A DNA stretch of 64,000 bases from assembly GCF_030652775.1 (NCBI RefSeq), contig NZ_JAUSPS010000049.1, positions 20,373 to 84,372 of the forward strand, in the 5' to 3' direction. Source of the stretch: Acetobacterium sp. Its GTDB lineage: Bacteria > Bacillota > Clostridia > Eubacteriales > Eubacteriaceae. This document shows positions 36,532 through 45,429 of this stretch, one piece after another. A program made the translations under genes and the position numbers. The first letter of the stretch is position 1. Every line of letters begins with the position of its first letter. The notes below the pieces were generated by a model. The model did no database searches. It had not been told where the DNA came from and worked only from the letters and a program-made list of their open reading frames with translations.

Positions 36532-36613
36532 AATCAGCTGTTTGCATACCTGCCACAAGCGATGCGTTTATCCTAGGATACGCATGGTCGCACCAGTCAT
36601 TGCTATGCTGATT
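36532..36613. repeat. Branched inverted-repeat element between proC and rarD
   Basis: An outer stem AATCAGC/GCTGATT (36532-36538 with 36607-36613) encloses an inner near-palindrome centred on ATCCTAGGAT with ATGCGT/ACGCAT arms (about 36562-36585). The 82-bp unit can fold as a cruciform or RNA hairpin with side arms. No match elsewhere in the window was noticed. Confidence 0.5.
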
Positions 36614-36691
36614 GATTTTTAGTGCCAAGATTCTTTAATCTTTATACCCTCTATTTTAGACTTTAATTCAACCCAGTGCAAACCTAAAATG

Positions 36692-36727
36692 GAAAAACCC
36701 ACTAATTCTTAAATTAATGGGTTTTTC
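36692..36727 (-). terminator. Terminator of rarD
   Basis: A stem GAAAAACCCA (36692-36701) with TGGGTTTTTC (36718-36727) lies 22 bp after the rarD stop. It ends the transcript that may begin at purL. Confidence 0.7.
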
Positions 36728-36749
36728 ATATGATTTTCGCTTGTCTGTT

Positions 36750-37637
36750 TTATAAATCTGGTTCGACGATTTCTTTGGTACCGTTACGAATCTTCGAAAT
36801 GGTGAAAATGATCAAGGCCACCCAGATAAATCCGAAACCAATCAGATCCACCGCTGAGAAAGCTTCACCATAAAGAAATACCCCGAGGAACAGCATAATT
36901 GTGGGGGTAATGTATTGAAAAAAGCCCAGCAGTGAAAAGGATATTTCCTGGACCCCTTTGGCATACAGCAGTAACGGGATGGCAGTGACCACGCCCGCCA
37001 ACACTGCCAATGCTGCCACCATCGGATTACCCAATGCAACGACCCCTTGTCCCTGGCTTTCGATATAAAGAATCGTCACAAAGGCAAATGGTGCCACCAC
37101 AGCGGTTTCCAGAATCAAAGAAACAATCGGGCTGGCATTGAGCTTTTTCTTAAATACACCATATAAGGCAAAGGTGAGTGCCAGAACAATAGCCACCACC
37201 GGAAATTTACCGATTTTCAAGGTGATGAATACAACCCCGACCAGAGCCAGTAAGACCGACAGACTTTCCCACTTATTGAATCGTTCCCCAAAAAAAAGGG
37301 CGCTGAACAATACCACCACCAACGGGTTGATATAATATCCCAGACTAGCGTCGATGATAAAATTGGCATTCACGGCCCAGATATAGGTATACCAGTTAAG
37401 CGACACCATGATCCCACTGAGAATGCAATAAATAAATCTTTTTTTATCTAATAGAATGGTTTTTATTTCTGGCCATTTTTTGATGATGGTGACAAAAATC
37501 ACGCAAAATAGAAAAGACCAGAAAATTCGCGAAGCCAGGATGTATAGCGGCGACACTTCTTTCAGTGCCTTCCAGTAAATCGGGAGGATTCCCCATAAAA
37601 CATATGCCATCATGGCGCTGATAATACTCTTCTGCAT
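36750..37637 (-). CDS. rarD: EamA-family transporter RarD
   Basis: This is a 295-residue protein with about ten predicted membrane helices in two EamA/DMT halves. The RarD-type features ILPIYWKAL near residue 20 and ASLGYYINPLV at about 93 are present. RarD proteins are putative permeases of unknown substrate; the chloramphenicol-sensitivity label is historical. The start (GGAGGG upstream) is 34 bp after purD in the same direction, so it is probably the last gene of the purine transcript. Confidence 0.88.
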   Translation of the reverse strand: MQKSIISAMMAYVLWGILPIYWKALKEVSPLYILASRIFWSFLFCVIFVTIIKKWPEIKTILLDKKRFIYCILSGIMVSLNWYTYIWAVNANFIIDASLGYYINPLVVVLFSALFFGERFNKWESLSVLLALVGVVFITLKIGKFPVVAIVLALTFALYGVFKKKLNASPIVSLILETAVVAPFAFVTILYIESQGQGVVALGNPMVAALAVLAGVVTAIPLLLYAKGVQEISFSLLGFFQYITPTIMLFLGVFLYGEAFSAVDLIGFGFIWVALIIFTISKIRNGTKEIVEPDL

Positions 37638-37671
37638 GGTAGCCCTCCATAAAAGTTTCTACTATTAAATT

Positions 37672-38928
37672 TTAATTAAACTTGGCAATATCGGTTCGGT
37701 ATTGGGCACCTTCGAAGTTGATTTTGCCGATGTTGGCGTAGACGGTTTTTCTGGCTGCTTCACGGGTTTCACCCAGGGCGGTGACGCAGAGAACCCGGCC
37801 GCCATTGGTTTGCAGTTCGCCGTTGACCAGCTTGGTTCCGGCGTGAAAGACGACGCAGTCGTTCACGTCTTCGATGCCGGTGATGACCTTGCCTTTTTCG
37901 TAAGTGCCGGGGTAGCCGCCAGAGGCGATGACCACGCAAACGGCTTCTTTGTTACTCCATTTGATCTGACAGTCTGCCAGCTCGCCAGCGATGACGGCTT
38001 CCATGATGTCAACCAGATCAGATTCCATCCGCATCAGGACACTCTGGGCTTCAGGATCGCCAAAGCGGACATTGAATTCCAGAACCTTTGGAACGCCGTT
38101 GTCGATCATCAGTCCGATAAACAAAATTCCTTTAAAGTTCATGCCATCGGCAATAAAACCGCCTATAATCGGATCCAGTATTTCAGCTTTGATGCGTTTA
38201 TTCAGGGCTTCATCGGCAAACAGCACGTTGGGGGAATAGGTTCCCATGCCACCGGTGTTCAAGCCTTCATCATTGTCATAGGCCCGTTTATAATCCTGGG
38301 CACTTTCCATCGGCACAATCGTTTTGCCATCGACAAAACAAAGCATCGAGGCTTCCTGTCCCGTTAGAAATTCTTCGATAACCACCTTATCGCCAGCTTC
38401 TCCGAACTCCCGTTTTTTCATGATCATTGCCATGCCTTCCAGGGCATCGGCTTCATTTTCGGGAATCAACACACCTTTACCGGCGGCCAGACCATCAGCC
38501 TTGATCACCATCGGATAGCCGTAAATGCCCAGATCTTTGATAATTTCATCAAAATCAGTATACTCTTTATAAGCAGCCGTGGGAATATTGTGACGGAATA
38601 AAAATTCCTTGGTAAAGGCCTTGCTGCCCTCAAACTGAGCGCAGTGTTTGTTGGGACCAAAGACTTTTAAACCTTCAGCTTCAAAAGCATCAACCATCCC
38701 CATCACCAGGGGGACTTCAGGGCCGACAACGGTAAGGTCAATCTGATGTTCTTTGGCAAAAGCCAAACAGCCGGGAATATCTTCCACCGCTAAATCCACA
38801 CATTCGGCTAATTCTGCCATACCACCGTTACCCGGGGCGGCATATATTTTTTCAACCCGGGGACTTTGGGCAAGCTTCCATGTCAGAACATGCTCCCGGC
38901 CACCGGATCCAATCATTAATATTTTCAT
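37672..38928 (-). CDS. purD: Phosphoribosylamine-glycine ligase
   Basis: This is a 418-residue ATP-grasp enzyme, step 2 of purine synthesis. N-terminal MKILMIGSGGREHVLTWKL, ATP-grasp core with KADGLAAGKGV (about 145-155), metal/ATP site in EFNVRFGDPEAQ. The start is the ATG at 38928 with AAGGAGAG; the open frame to 39018 runs into a REP-like palindrome and has no ribosome binding site. It is separated from purH by 222 bp that hold two palindromic elements. Confidence 0.97.
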   Translation of the reverse strand: MKILMIGSGGREHVLTWKLAQSPRVEKIYAAPGNGGMAELAECVDLAVEDIPGCLAFAKEHQIDLTVVGPEVPLVMGMVDAFEAEGLKVFGPNKHCAQFEGSKAFTKEFLFRHNIPTAAYKEYTDFDEIIKDLGIYGYPMVIKADGLAAGKGVLIPENEADALEGMAMIMKKREFGEAGDKVVIEEFLTGQEASMLCFVDGKTIVPMESAQDYKRAYDNDEGLNTGGMGTYSPNVLFADEALNKRIKAEILDPIIGGFIADGMNFKGILFIGLMIDNGVPKVLEFNVRFGDPEAQSVLMRMESDLVDIMEAVIAGELADCQIKWSNKEAVCVVIASGGYPGTYEKGKVITGIEDVNDCVVFHAGTKLVNGELQTNGGRVLCVTALGETREAARKTVYANIGKINFEGAQYRTDIAKFN

Positions 38929-38983
38929 CTGTCTCTCCTTGTTTTGCTTTGTGTTTTTCAAATCTTCGTGACAAACTGGAAAC

Positions 38984-39002
38984 GGGCGATCACGGATCGC
39001 CC
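38984..39002. repeat. REP-like short palindrome
   Basis: A perfect 8-bp stem GGGCGATC/GATCGCCC with a 3-nt loop and CCTACAC tail. GC-rich against its surroundings, in the purH-purD gap. The shape is like that of dispersed REP units moved by IS200-type RAYT transposases; none is in the window. Confidence 0.6.
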
Positions 39003-39055
39003 CTACACAATCAATCAAACCTTGTTTTGCTATGAAAATTGTTCGAATTCAAGGC

Positions 39056-39118
39056 GGAGACGGTTTTGGCCGACGGGAGCGTATCTATTAATACGTGACC
39101 AAGGCCAAAACCGTCTCC
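39056..39118. repeat. Long palindromic element between purH and purD
   Basis: A 16-bp perfect stem (GGAGACGGTTTTGGCC 39056-39071 with its complement 39103-39118) contains a second small stem around CGTAT/ATACG. It is the strongest hairpin of the pur operon and could cause partial termination or mRNA processing before purD. It has the form of a repeat unit, but only one copy is in the window. Confidence 0.7.
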
Positions 39119-39150
39119 AACGCAGAAGTCGGGAAATTATCGACGCAAAA

Positions 39151-40680
39151 CTAGTGTTTAAAGTGGCGCATGTTAGTAAATACCATTGCGATGCCCGCCT
39201 CATCACAGGCTTTGATTGAATCCTCATCGCGTCCCGCCCCACCGGGTTGGATGATGGCGGTAATACCAGCGGCGGCGGCGGCTTTGACGCTGTCGTCAAA
39301 GGGGAAGAAGGCATCGGATGCCATTACCGCTCCTTTGACGGTTTCGCCAGCCTGACGGATGGCGTTTTCCAGGGCACCGACCCGATTGACCTGGCCTGGT
39401 CCATTAGCAATCAGACATTTATTTTTAGTCAAGCTGATAGCGTTGGATTTGGTGTTTTTAACTGCTTTCCAGGCAAACAGCAGTTCATCCATCTCTGCTT
39501 CGCTGGGCTGACGTTTGGTGACAACTTTTAAATCATCATAAAGCTTGGTATCCCGTTCCTGAACCAGCAGACCGCCCATAACTTTTTTCACTTCATAGCC
39601 TGGTTCGTTGTGGGTGATATCAGCAAGCTCCAATAAGCGCAGATTTGGTTTAGCTGCCAGGACCGCCAATGCTTCCGGTGTAAATCCTGGAGCGACGATT
39701 ACTTCCAGGAAGGTTCCCACCATTTCTTTAGCTGCTGCCTCGTCAATGAGTCGATTGGAAGCAATGATGCCCCCAAAAATGGAAACCGGATCACTGTCAT
39801 AGGCTTTTTTATAAGCCACCGCAATTTCTTCGTCACTGGCAATGCCGCAGGGATTGGCATGCTTAACGGCCACAATGGTGGGTTCGTCCCCATATTCCTT
39901 TAAAATTTCCAAGGCGCCGTTGGTATCATTGATATTATTATAGGAAAGTTCTTTTCCCTGGAGTTGTTTTGCAGCGGTGAGAGCGCCCTTAACCGGAACC
40001 ACTTCACCGTAGAAAGCAGCTTTCTGGTGAGGATTTTCACCGTAACGCAGATCCTGAACCTTTTCAAAGGTCATCGTGATGGTGTCTTGTAAAACTTCCC
40101 CCGCTACCCGTTTTCTTAAATAGTCGGCGATCATCGTGTCATAATTGGAGGTCGTTTCAAACACTTTCAAGGCCAGGTTATAACGGGTCTCATAGTTTGT
40201 TTTGCCATTTGCTTCCAGCTCAGCCAGAACCACTGCATAGTCTTCCGGGTCTACCACGACGGTTACGTCATTGAAGTTTTTAGCAGCGGATCGCAACATC
40301 GTTGGCCCCCCGATATCGATGTTTTCAACAGCATCTTCGAAGGCGACGCCATCTTTTAAAATGGTGTTTTTGAATGGATAAAGGTTGATGACCAGCAAGT
40401 CGATGGGGGTAATCTCAAGCTCTGCCATCTGTTTCTGGTGATCTGGATTATTTCGAATCCCCAAAATCCCACCGTGAATTTTAGGATGCAGGGTTTTAAC
40501 CCGTCCGTCCAGACATTCTGGAAAGCCCGTCACTTCTGAGACGCCGGTAATCGTCAATCCCGCTTCTCTCAGGGCTTTGGCTGTTCCTCCGGTAGACAGG
40601 ATTTCCCATCCCATCGCTGCCAGTTTTGATGCGAATTCAACAATCCCACGTTTATCCGATACACTTAACAATGCTCTCAT
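39151..40680 (-). CDS. purH: Bifunctional AICAR formyltransferase / IMP cyclohydrolase
   Basis: This is a 509-residue enzyme for the last two steps to IMP. The N-terminal IMP cyclohydrolase (MGS-like, residues 1-190) has [12 protein letters not shown] and [13 protein letters not shown]. The C-terminal formyltransferase has KHANPCGIA (Lys-His of the active site, about 270) and the PGGAGRDED region near the end. Strong GGAGG ribosome binding site. It needs 10-formyl-THF, an intermediate abundant in acetogens. Confidence 0.98.
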   Translation of the reverse strand: MRALLSVSDKRGIVEFASKLAAMGWEILSTGGTAKALREAGLTITGVSEVTGFPECLDGRVKTLHPKIHGGILGIRNNPDHQKQMAELEITPIDLLVINLYPFKNTILKDGVAFEDAVENIDIGGPTMLRSAAKNFNDVTVVVDPEDYAVVLAELEANGKTNYETRYNLALKVFETTSNYDTMIADYLRKRVAGEVLQDTITMTFEKVQDLRYGENPHQKAAFYGEVVPVKGALTAAKQLQGKELSYNNINDTNGALEILKEYGDEPTIVAVKHANPCGIASDEEIAVAYKKAYDSDPVSIFGGIIASNRLIDEAAAKEMVGTFLEVIVAPGFTPEALAVLAAKPNLRLLELADITHNEPGYEVKKVMGGLLVQERDTKLYDDLKVVTKRQPSEAEMDELLFAWKAVKNTKSNAISLTKNKCLIANGPGQVNRVGALENAIRQAGETVKGAVMASDAFFPFDDSVKAAAAAGITAIIQPGGAGRDEDSIKACDEAGIAMVFTNMRHFKH

Positions 40681-40751
40681 ATTATTCCTCCAAATTTATT
40701 TCTCTAACAAGTTCCCCGCTCTTATTTAATTTGATCCATTATTAAAATTGA

Positions 40752-41381
40752 TTATTTTTGTTTTTTGACACGTCGGCCGTCTACCGTCAATTGGTCAAGA
40801 CAAAAAGCCTTCACCGCCTGTGGTAAAAGCTCGTGTTCAATTTTGAGGACTTTTTGCTGGATCGATTCCGGCGTGTCGTCATCGGCAACCATAACGGTTT
40901 CCTGCATAATAACCGGGCCGCCGTCGGCCACTTCGTTAACAAAGTGAACCGTTGCCCCGGTGACCTTGACGCCATAATCAATGACGGCCTGATGAACATG
41001 CATCCCGTAAAACCCGGCCCCACAAAAAGATGGAATCAGGGCGGGATGAATGTTGATGATGGCGTTGGGATAAGCTGCTACAAAGCCTGGGGTAATGATT
41101 TTCATATAGCCTGCCAGAACCACCAGGTCGACATCATAGCCACTGAGAATTTCGACAATTTTTTCATCAAAGGCTTCATTGCTGGGGTAGCCTTTGGGAT
41201 TTATGGCGACAGCCGGAATCCCAGCTGTTCTCCCCCGTTCCAGACCAAAGGCCTGACGGTTGTTGGAAATTACCACCGCAATTTCGCCATATTTGTGATG
41301 AATGGTATCAATCAGGGACTGGAAATTTGTCCCGCCGCCGGAAACCAGCACGCCGATTTTTTTTAAAGCTTTTACAGACAT
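40752..41381 (-). CDS. purN: Phosphoribosylglycinamide formyltransferase (10-formyl-THF dependent)
   Basis: This is a 209-residue enzyme, step 3 of the pathway. N-terminal IGVLVSGGGTNFQSL phosphate loop, then LAGYMKIITP, and the active-site Asn-His-Asp set seen around INIHPALIPSF and the Asp of ADGGPVI. Its start overlaps the purM stop by 10 bp. Confidence 0.97.
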   Translation of the reverse strand: MSVKALKKIGVLVSGGGTNFQSLIDTIHHKYGEIAVVISNNRQAFGLERGRTAGIPAVAINPKGYPSNEAFDEKIVEILSGYDVDLVVLAGYMKIITPGFVAAYPNAIINIHPALIPSFCGAGFYGMHVHQAVIDYGVKVTGATVHFVNEVADGGPVIMQETVMVADDDTPESIQQKVLKIEHELLPQAVKAFCLDQLTVDGRRVKKQK

Positions 41382-42418
41382 AAAGCGATTTTTTCCTCTC
41401 CTTTAACAATGGAACCGAGAATTACCGGCTTTTCGCCCTTGGCTGTTAACCCAGCGACAAAGGCTTCAACCTGGTCAGCTGGCAGCACGGCCACCAGACC
41501 AATCCCCATATTAAAGGTGGCATACATGCTTTCAGCGGGAATTTTCCCCGCTTCCTGAATAAATTTAAAAATCGGCAGCGTTTCGATCACACTGGGATCG
41601 ACCTTAGCACAAAGTCCGTCGGGAATCATCCGGGGAATATTTTCATAAAAACCGCCGCCGGTGATATGGCTCATGCCTTTGATTCGGCAGGGTTTAATCA
41701 GATCAGCCAAGGCATTAACATAAATTCGGGTCGGTGTCAGCAGGGCTTCACCCAGGGTCATGCCCAGATCGTCCACGTAGGTATTGACATCTAGAGATAG
41801 ATCTTTAAATAAAACCTTTCGCACCAGGGAAAAACCATTACTGTGAACCCCAGAGGATGGCAGCCCGACCAAAACATCACCTTCCGCAATATCGGCGCCA
41901 GTGACAATATCGTCTTTCTCGACGATGCCGACCGCAAAACCAGCCAGGTCATACTCATCCAGGCCATACATATCCGGCATTTCAGCCGTTTCGCCGCCGA
42001 TTAAGGCCATGTTTCCCTGGATACAACCTTCAGCAATCCCTTTGACGATAGTTGCGATTTTTTCCGGATAGTTTTTACCACAGGCAATGTAGTCTAAAAA
42101 GAACATCGGTTGAGCGCCTTGACATAAAATGTCATTAACACACATCGCCACGCAGTCCACGCCGATGGTATCATGACGATCCATCATAAAAGCCAGCCGC
42201 AGCTTGGTTCCTACTCCATCGGTTCCGGAAACCAGGACTGGTTTCTGATATCCTTCCGGCAGTTCGAAAAGCCCGCCGAATCCGCCTAAATGCGACAGAA
42301 CCCGATCATTAAAGGTTCGTTGAACATCAGCCTTCATCAGTTTAACCGATTCGTAACCGGCTTCCACATCTACTCCGGCCTGTCGATATGCATCTGTTTT
42401 CATTTGATTTTCTGACAT
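41372..42418 (-). CDS. purM: Phosphoribosylformylglycinamidine cyclo-ligase (AIR synthetase)
   Basis: This is a 348-residue enzyme, step 5. Typical features are YRQAGVDVEAGYE at the start, VSGTDGVGTKL (about 63-73), IGGETAEMPD and SGVHSNGFSL. Expected length and an intact ATP-binding signature. It lies 49 bp downstream of purF and overlaps purN. Confidence 0.98.
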   Translation of the reverse strand: MSENQMKTDAYRQAGVDVEAGYESVKLMKADVQRTFNDRVLSHLGGFGGLFELPEGYQKPVLVSGTDGVGTKLRLAFMMDRHDTIGVDCVAMCVNDILCQGAQPMFFLDYIACGKNYPEKIATIVKGIAEGCIQGNMALIGGETAEMPDMYGLDEYDLAGFAVGIVEKDDIVTGADIAEGDVLVGLPSSGVHSNGFSLVRKVLFKDLSLDVNTYVDDLGMTLGEALLTPTRIYVNALADLIKPCRIKGMSHITGGGFYENIPRMIPDGLCAKVDPSVIETLPIFKFIQEAGKIPAESMYATFNMGIGLVAVLPADQVEAFVAGLTAKGEKPVILGSIVKGEEKIALCL

Positions 42419-42467
42419 GTTTCCTCCATCTATTCTTAGTTCTAGCTATCTATAATTTTTCAGGGAT

Positions 42468-43856
42468 TTAGTCGTTCGCATTTAAAATTGGTACTTCCAT
42501 GGGGTATTCCCCGTCAAAGCAAGCTCGGCAGAAGGTTGTTTTTCCACCGACTGATTCCGTTAAGCCATCCAATGAAATATAGGCCAGCGAATCAGCACCT
42601 AGAATTTCTCTGATTTCTTCCACGGTTTTCTTGGCGCCAATCAGGTATTTTCGCCGCGGGGTATCAATCCCAAAATGACAGGTATGAGCAACTGGCGGAC
42701 TGGTGACCCGGAAATGAACCTCGGTTGCACCGGCCTGTCTTAAAATTTCAACCAGTCGTTTAGAGGTGGTTCCACGAACGATGGAATCGTCAATAATAAT
42801 GACCCGTTTGCCTTTAATGGTTTCTTTTAAGGGGTTGAGTTTAATGCGCACCCCTTCTTCTCGCAGCTTTTGATTGGGCTGGATAAAGGTTCGACCAATG
42901 TATTTGTTCTTAATTAAACCCACACCATAAGGAATCCCTGAAGCTTCAGCATAACCAATAGCAGCTCCAATTCCTGAATCTGGCACCCCGATAACGACAT
43001 CGGCTTCAACCGGCGCCTCTTTAGCCAGGATTTCCCCAGCTTTATGACGAGATGCATACACCGAGGTTTCATCCATCACTGAATCCGGACGGGCAAAATA
43101 AATGAGTTCAAAAATACAGGATTTCTTTTTAACCCAATTGTTTTGGCCATAACTGGTTAAACCCTTTTCGTCAATGACCACAATTTCGCCGGGTTCAACA
43201 TCCCGGACCAGTTCGGCTCCGATGGCATCCAAGGCACAGCTTTCCGAAGCCAGAAAATAATCTTCGTCTTTCTTACCGATGCATAGTGGTCGTAAACCAT
43301 AGGGATCACGGACTCCCACCAGTTTATCACCAACTGTAATTACCAGAGCATAAGCACCCTTGATAATTTCAACCATCCGCTGAATCGCTTCGATCATTCC
43401 ATGGCGCAAGCTTCTGGCCAGAATATTTACCATTACCTCGGTATCAATGGTGGTCTGAAAAACAACCCCTGAGTCTTCCAGCATATTTCGTAAAGCGCTG
43501 TCGTTGATGAGGTTCCCATTGTGAGCCAGAGCAATTTGACCGACACTGTGGTTGACCGTTAAAGGCTGGGCATTGGTGACGCCATCTTCTCCTGAGGTGG
43601 AGTAACGGACGTGACCGATTCCGATGTTTCCTTTAAGCTGTTTTAATACATTGCCTTTAAAAGCGTCACAGACCAGGCCAGTCTCTTTGTGGGTTAAGAT
43701 TTTCCCATCTTTGTTAACCGATATGCCGGCGCTTTCCTGACCTCGGTGTTGAAGCGCATAAAGTCCATAATAGATATAGGAAGAACAGTTACTCTCTTTG
43801 GATTTGAGATAAGCCCCCATTATTCCACATTCATCGCGAAACTTGTCATTTATCAT
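42468..43856 (-). CDS. purF: Amidophosphoribosyltransferase
   Basis: This is the committed, feedback-inhibited step that makes phosphoribosylamine. The Ntn glutaminase domain has its catalytic Cys10 in DECGIMG, exposed after removal of a short propeptide. The C-terminal PRT domain has the PRPP loop VIIIDDSIVRGTTS. Cys residues in HFGIDTPRRKYLIGA and CRACFDGEYP fit the iron-sulfur type of Bacillus. The ATG at 43856 (GGAGG 12 nt upstream) is preferred over the ATG at 43868, which directly abuts the ribosome binding site. Confidence 0.96.
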   Translation of the reverse strand: MINDKFRDECGIMGAYLKSKESNCSSYIYYGLYALQHRGQESAGISVNKDGKILTHKETGLVCDAFKGNVLKQLKGNIGIGHVRYSTSGEDGVTNAQPLTVNHSVGQIALAHNGNLINDSALRNMLEDSGVVFQTTIDTEVMVNILARSLRHGMIEAIQRMVEIIKGAYALVITVGDKLVGVRDPYGLRPLCIGKKDEDYFLASESCALDAIGAELVRDVEPGEIVVIDEKGLTSYGQNNWVKKKSCIFELIYFARPDSVMDETSVYASRHKAGEILAKEAPVEADVVIGVPDSGIGAAIGYAEASGIPYGVGLIKNKYIGRTFIQPNQKLREEGVRIKLNPLKETIKGKRVIIIDDSIVRGTTSKRLVEILRQAGATEVHFRVTSPPVAHTCHFGIDTPRRKYLIGAKKTVEEIREILGADSLAYISLDGLTESVGGKTTFCRACFDGEYPMEVPILNAND

Positions 43857-43931
43857 TGGTGTGTACATCCTCCAGGTATTTGATTTTAATTTTCCTGCAA
43901 CTTAATTTTCAGATAATATTGATGATCCGTT

Positions 43932-44639
43932 TTATGCCTGAACCCGTTTTAGCATTTCTTCATATGCTTCTTCGATGTTTCCAAGGTTTCTTCGGAAGCG
44001 GTCTTTGTCCAATTTTTCATTGGTTTCCACATCCCAGAAACGACAGGTATCCGGTGAAATTTCATCGGCTAGAACAATTTGTCCGTCATTTGTTTTACCG
44101 AACTCGATTTTAAAGTCAACTAGGTTGATACCTTTTTCCAGAAAATATGCTTTTAAGATATCGTTAATTTTAAAAGTCATTTCACGGATCACTTCGATTT
44201 CTTCAGCGGTGGCTAATTCCATGGCGATAGCATGATAATCGTTGATGACCGGATCCCCGAAATCATCGTTTTTATAGCAGAATTCAAAGATTGGTGACTT
44301 TAATTTCAGGCCTTCTTCCAGACCAAGGCGTTTACAAATGGAACCGGCGGCGGTGTTGCGGATGATAACTTCCAGTGGAAAAATAGTAACTGCTTTAACC
44401 AGTTGTTCATTTTCGGAGAGAATTTTGACAAAATGGGTGGGGATTCCTTTTTCTTCCAACATCGTGAAAATAACGCCAGTCATTTTATTGTTGATAACGC
44501 CTTTACCACCAATACTGCCTTTCACCTCGCCGTTAAAAGCGGTGGCGTCGTCTTTATACTCAATGATAAATTCGTTGGGATTGTCGGTTTTAAAAACTTT
44601 CTTGGCTTTACCTTCATATAATTGTTCTAATTTTTCCAT
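43932..44639 (-). CDS. purC: SAICAR synthase
   Basis: This is a 235-residue enzyme joining aspartate to CAIR. N-terminal [12 protein letters not shown], central [16 protein letters not shown] segment and the metal motif [13 protein letters not shown]. Clean AAAGGAG ribosome binding site; 35 bp after purE. Full length. Confidence 0.98.
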   Translation of the reverse strand: MEKLEQLYEGKAKKVFKTDNPNEFIIEYKDDATAFNGEVKGSIGGKGVINNKMTGVIFTMLEEKGIPTHFVKILSENEQLVKAVTIFPLEVIIRNTAAGSICKRLGLEEGLKLKSPIFEFCYKNDDFGDPVINDYHAIAMELATAEEIEVIREMTFKINDILKAYFLEKGINLVDFKIEFGKTNDGQIVLADEISPDTCRFWDVETNEKLDKDRFRRNLGNIEEAYEEMLKRVQA

Positions 44640-44674
44640 CTTAAATCTCCTTTATTTCTAATTGATGATGTGAT

Positions 44675-45169
44675 TTATAATATTTCCTGAACTTTTTCAT
44701 TTTTCGCAACGACTTCGTCGTTCAGCTGAATCTTGAAGGCCTTCATTTTTTCTCTAATTTCAGGATATTTAATTGACAGCATCTGAGCTGCTAAAATCCC
44801 GGCGTTTTCGGCGCCGTTGACTGCTACCGTAGCAACCGGTACGCCGGATGGCATCTGGACAATCGATAAAAGGGAATCCAGTCCGCCTTGAAAAGAGGTT
44901 TGAATGGGAATGCCGATAACCGGAAGTGGTGTGATTCCGGCGATGACTCCCGGCAGGTGGGCAGCTTTTCCCGCTGCAGCGATGAAGACTTCAATTCCCC
45001 GTTCTTCAGCGGTGGTCGCATATTCAAAGATTTTGTGTGGATTCCGGTGGGCTGAAATAACCCGCACATCATATTCAATACCAAACTTCTCCAGCGCAAT
45101 CAGACATTTTTTGACGATGTCAAAATCTGAATCACTGCCCATAATAACAGCAACTTTAGGTGTGCTCAT
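44675..45169 (-). CDS. purE: N5-carboxyaminoimidazole ribonucleotide mutase (class I PurE)
   Basis: This is a 164-residue octameric enzyme. VAVIMGSDSDFD at the start, VISAHRNPHK (active-site His near 45) and AAGKAAHLPGVIAG mark class I, which normally uses the product of PurK. No purK is adjacent; it may lie elsewhere or high CO2 may bypass it. AAAGGAG ribosome binding site. The 260 bp before it hold the structured repeat copy 2. Confidence 0.96.
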   Translation of the reverse strand: MSTPKVAVIMGSDSDFDIVKKCLIALEKFGIEYDVRVISAHRNPHKIFEYATTAEERGIEVFIAAAGKAAHLPGVIAGITPLPVIGIPIQTSFQGGLDSLLSIVQMPSGVPVATVAVNGAENAGILAAQMLSIKYPEIREKMKAFKIQLNDEVVAKNEKVQEIL

Positions 45170-45203
45170 TTAAATTCTCCTTTGGTGTTTGTTTTTTAAT
45201 TTT

Positions 45204-45420
45204 GAGGTTGTCGACATACTACCGTACCGACCAATTGTTAATCTGTTGTTCGCCGCAGAATCGGACACTAATAAGAAATATAATTTCTTATTAGTTGCGG
45301 GCAGTCGCCAACTACAAGCAAGCTTGTGATTGGCTCGTAGCCTATGCGCAGGCTAGGCCGTGTCCGCTCCGATGCGTACAACATGATGTAACAATTGTCG
45401 GTACTGGGTTATCTTTTTTG
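45204..45420. repeat. Structured interspersed repeat, copy 2, inside the pur operon
   Basis: This is the inverse-orientation relative of 16567-16825. Ends with the inverted repeat (CCGTACCGACCAATTGTTAA at 45220-45239; TAACAATTGTCGGTAC near 45390-45405) enclose the shared sequences CGAACAACAG and CATGTTGTACGCATCGG. Here module A (45299-45332) is placed inside module B, and an extra 13-bp perfect hairpin (45267-45279 with 45283-45295) is inserted. It stops about 10 bp from the purL stop codon. Non-coding. Confidence 0.8.
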
Positions 45421-45429
45421 ACAGTTTGA

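Noticed and set aside
44675..45169. PurE as class II AIR carboxylase, which would explain the missing purK
   Set aside because: AGKAAHLPG and neighbouring motifs are those of class I.
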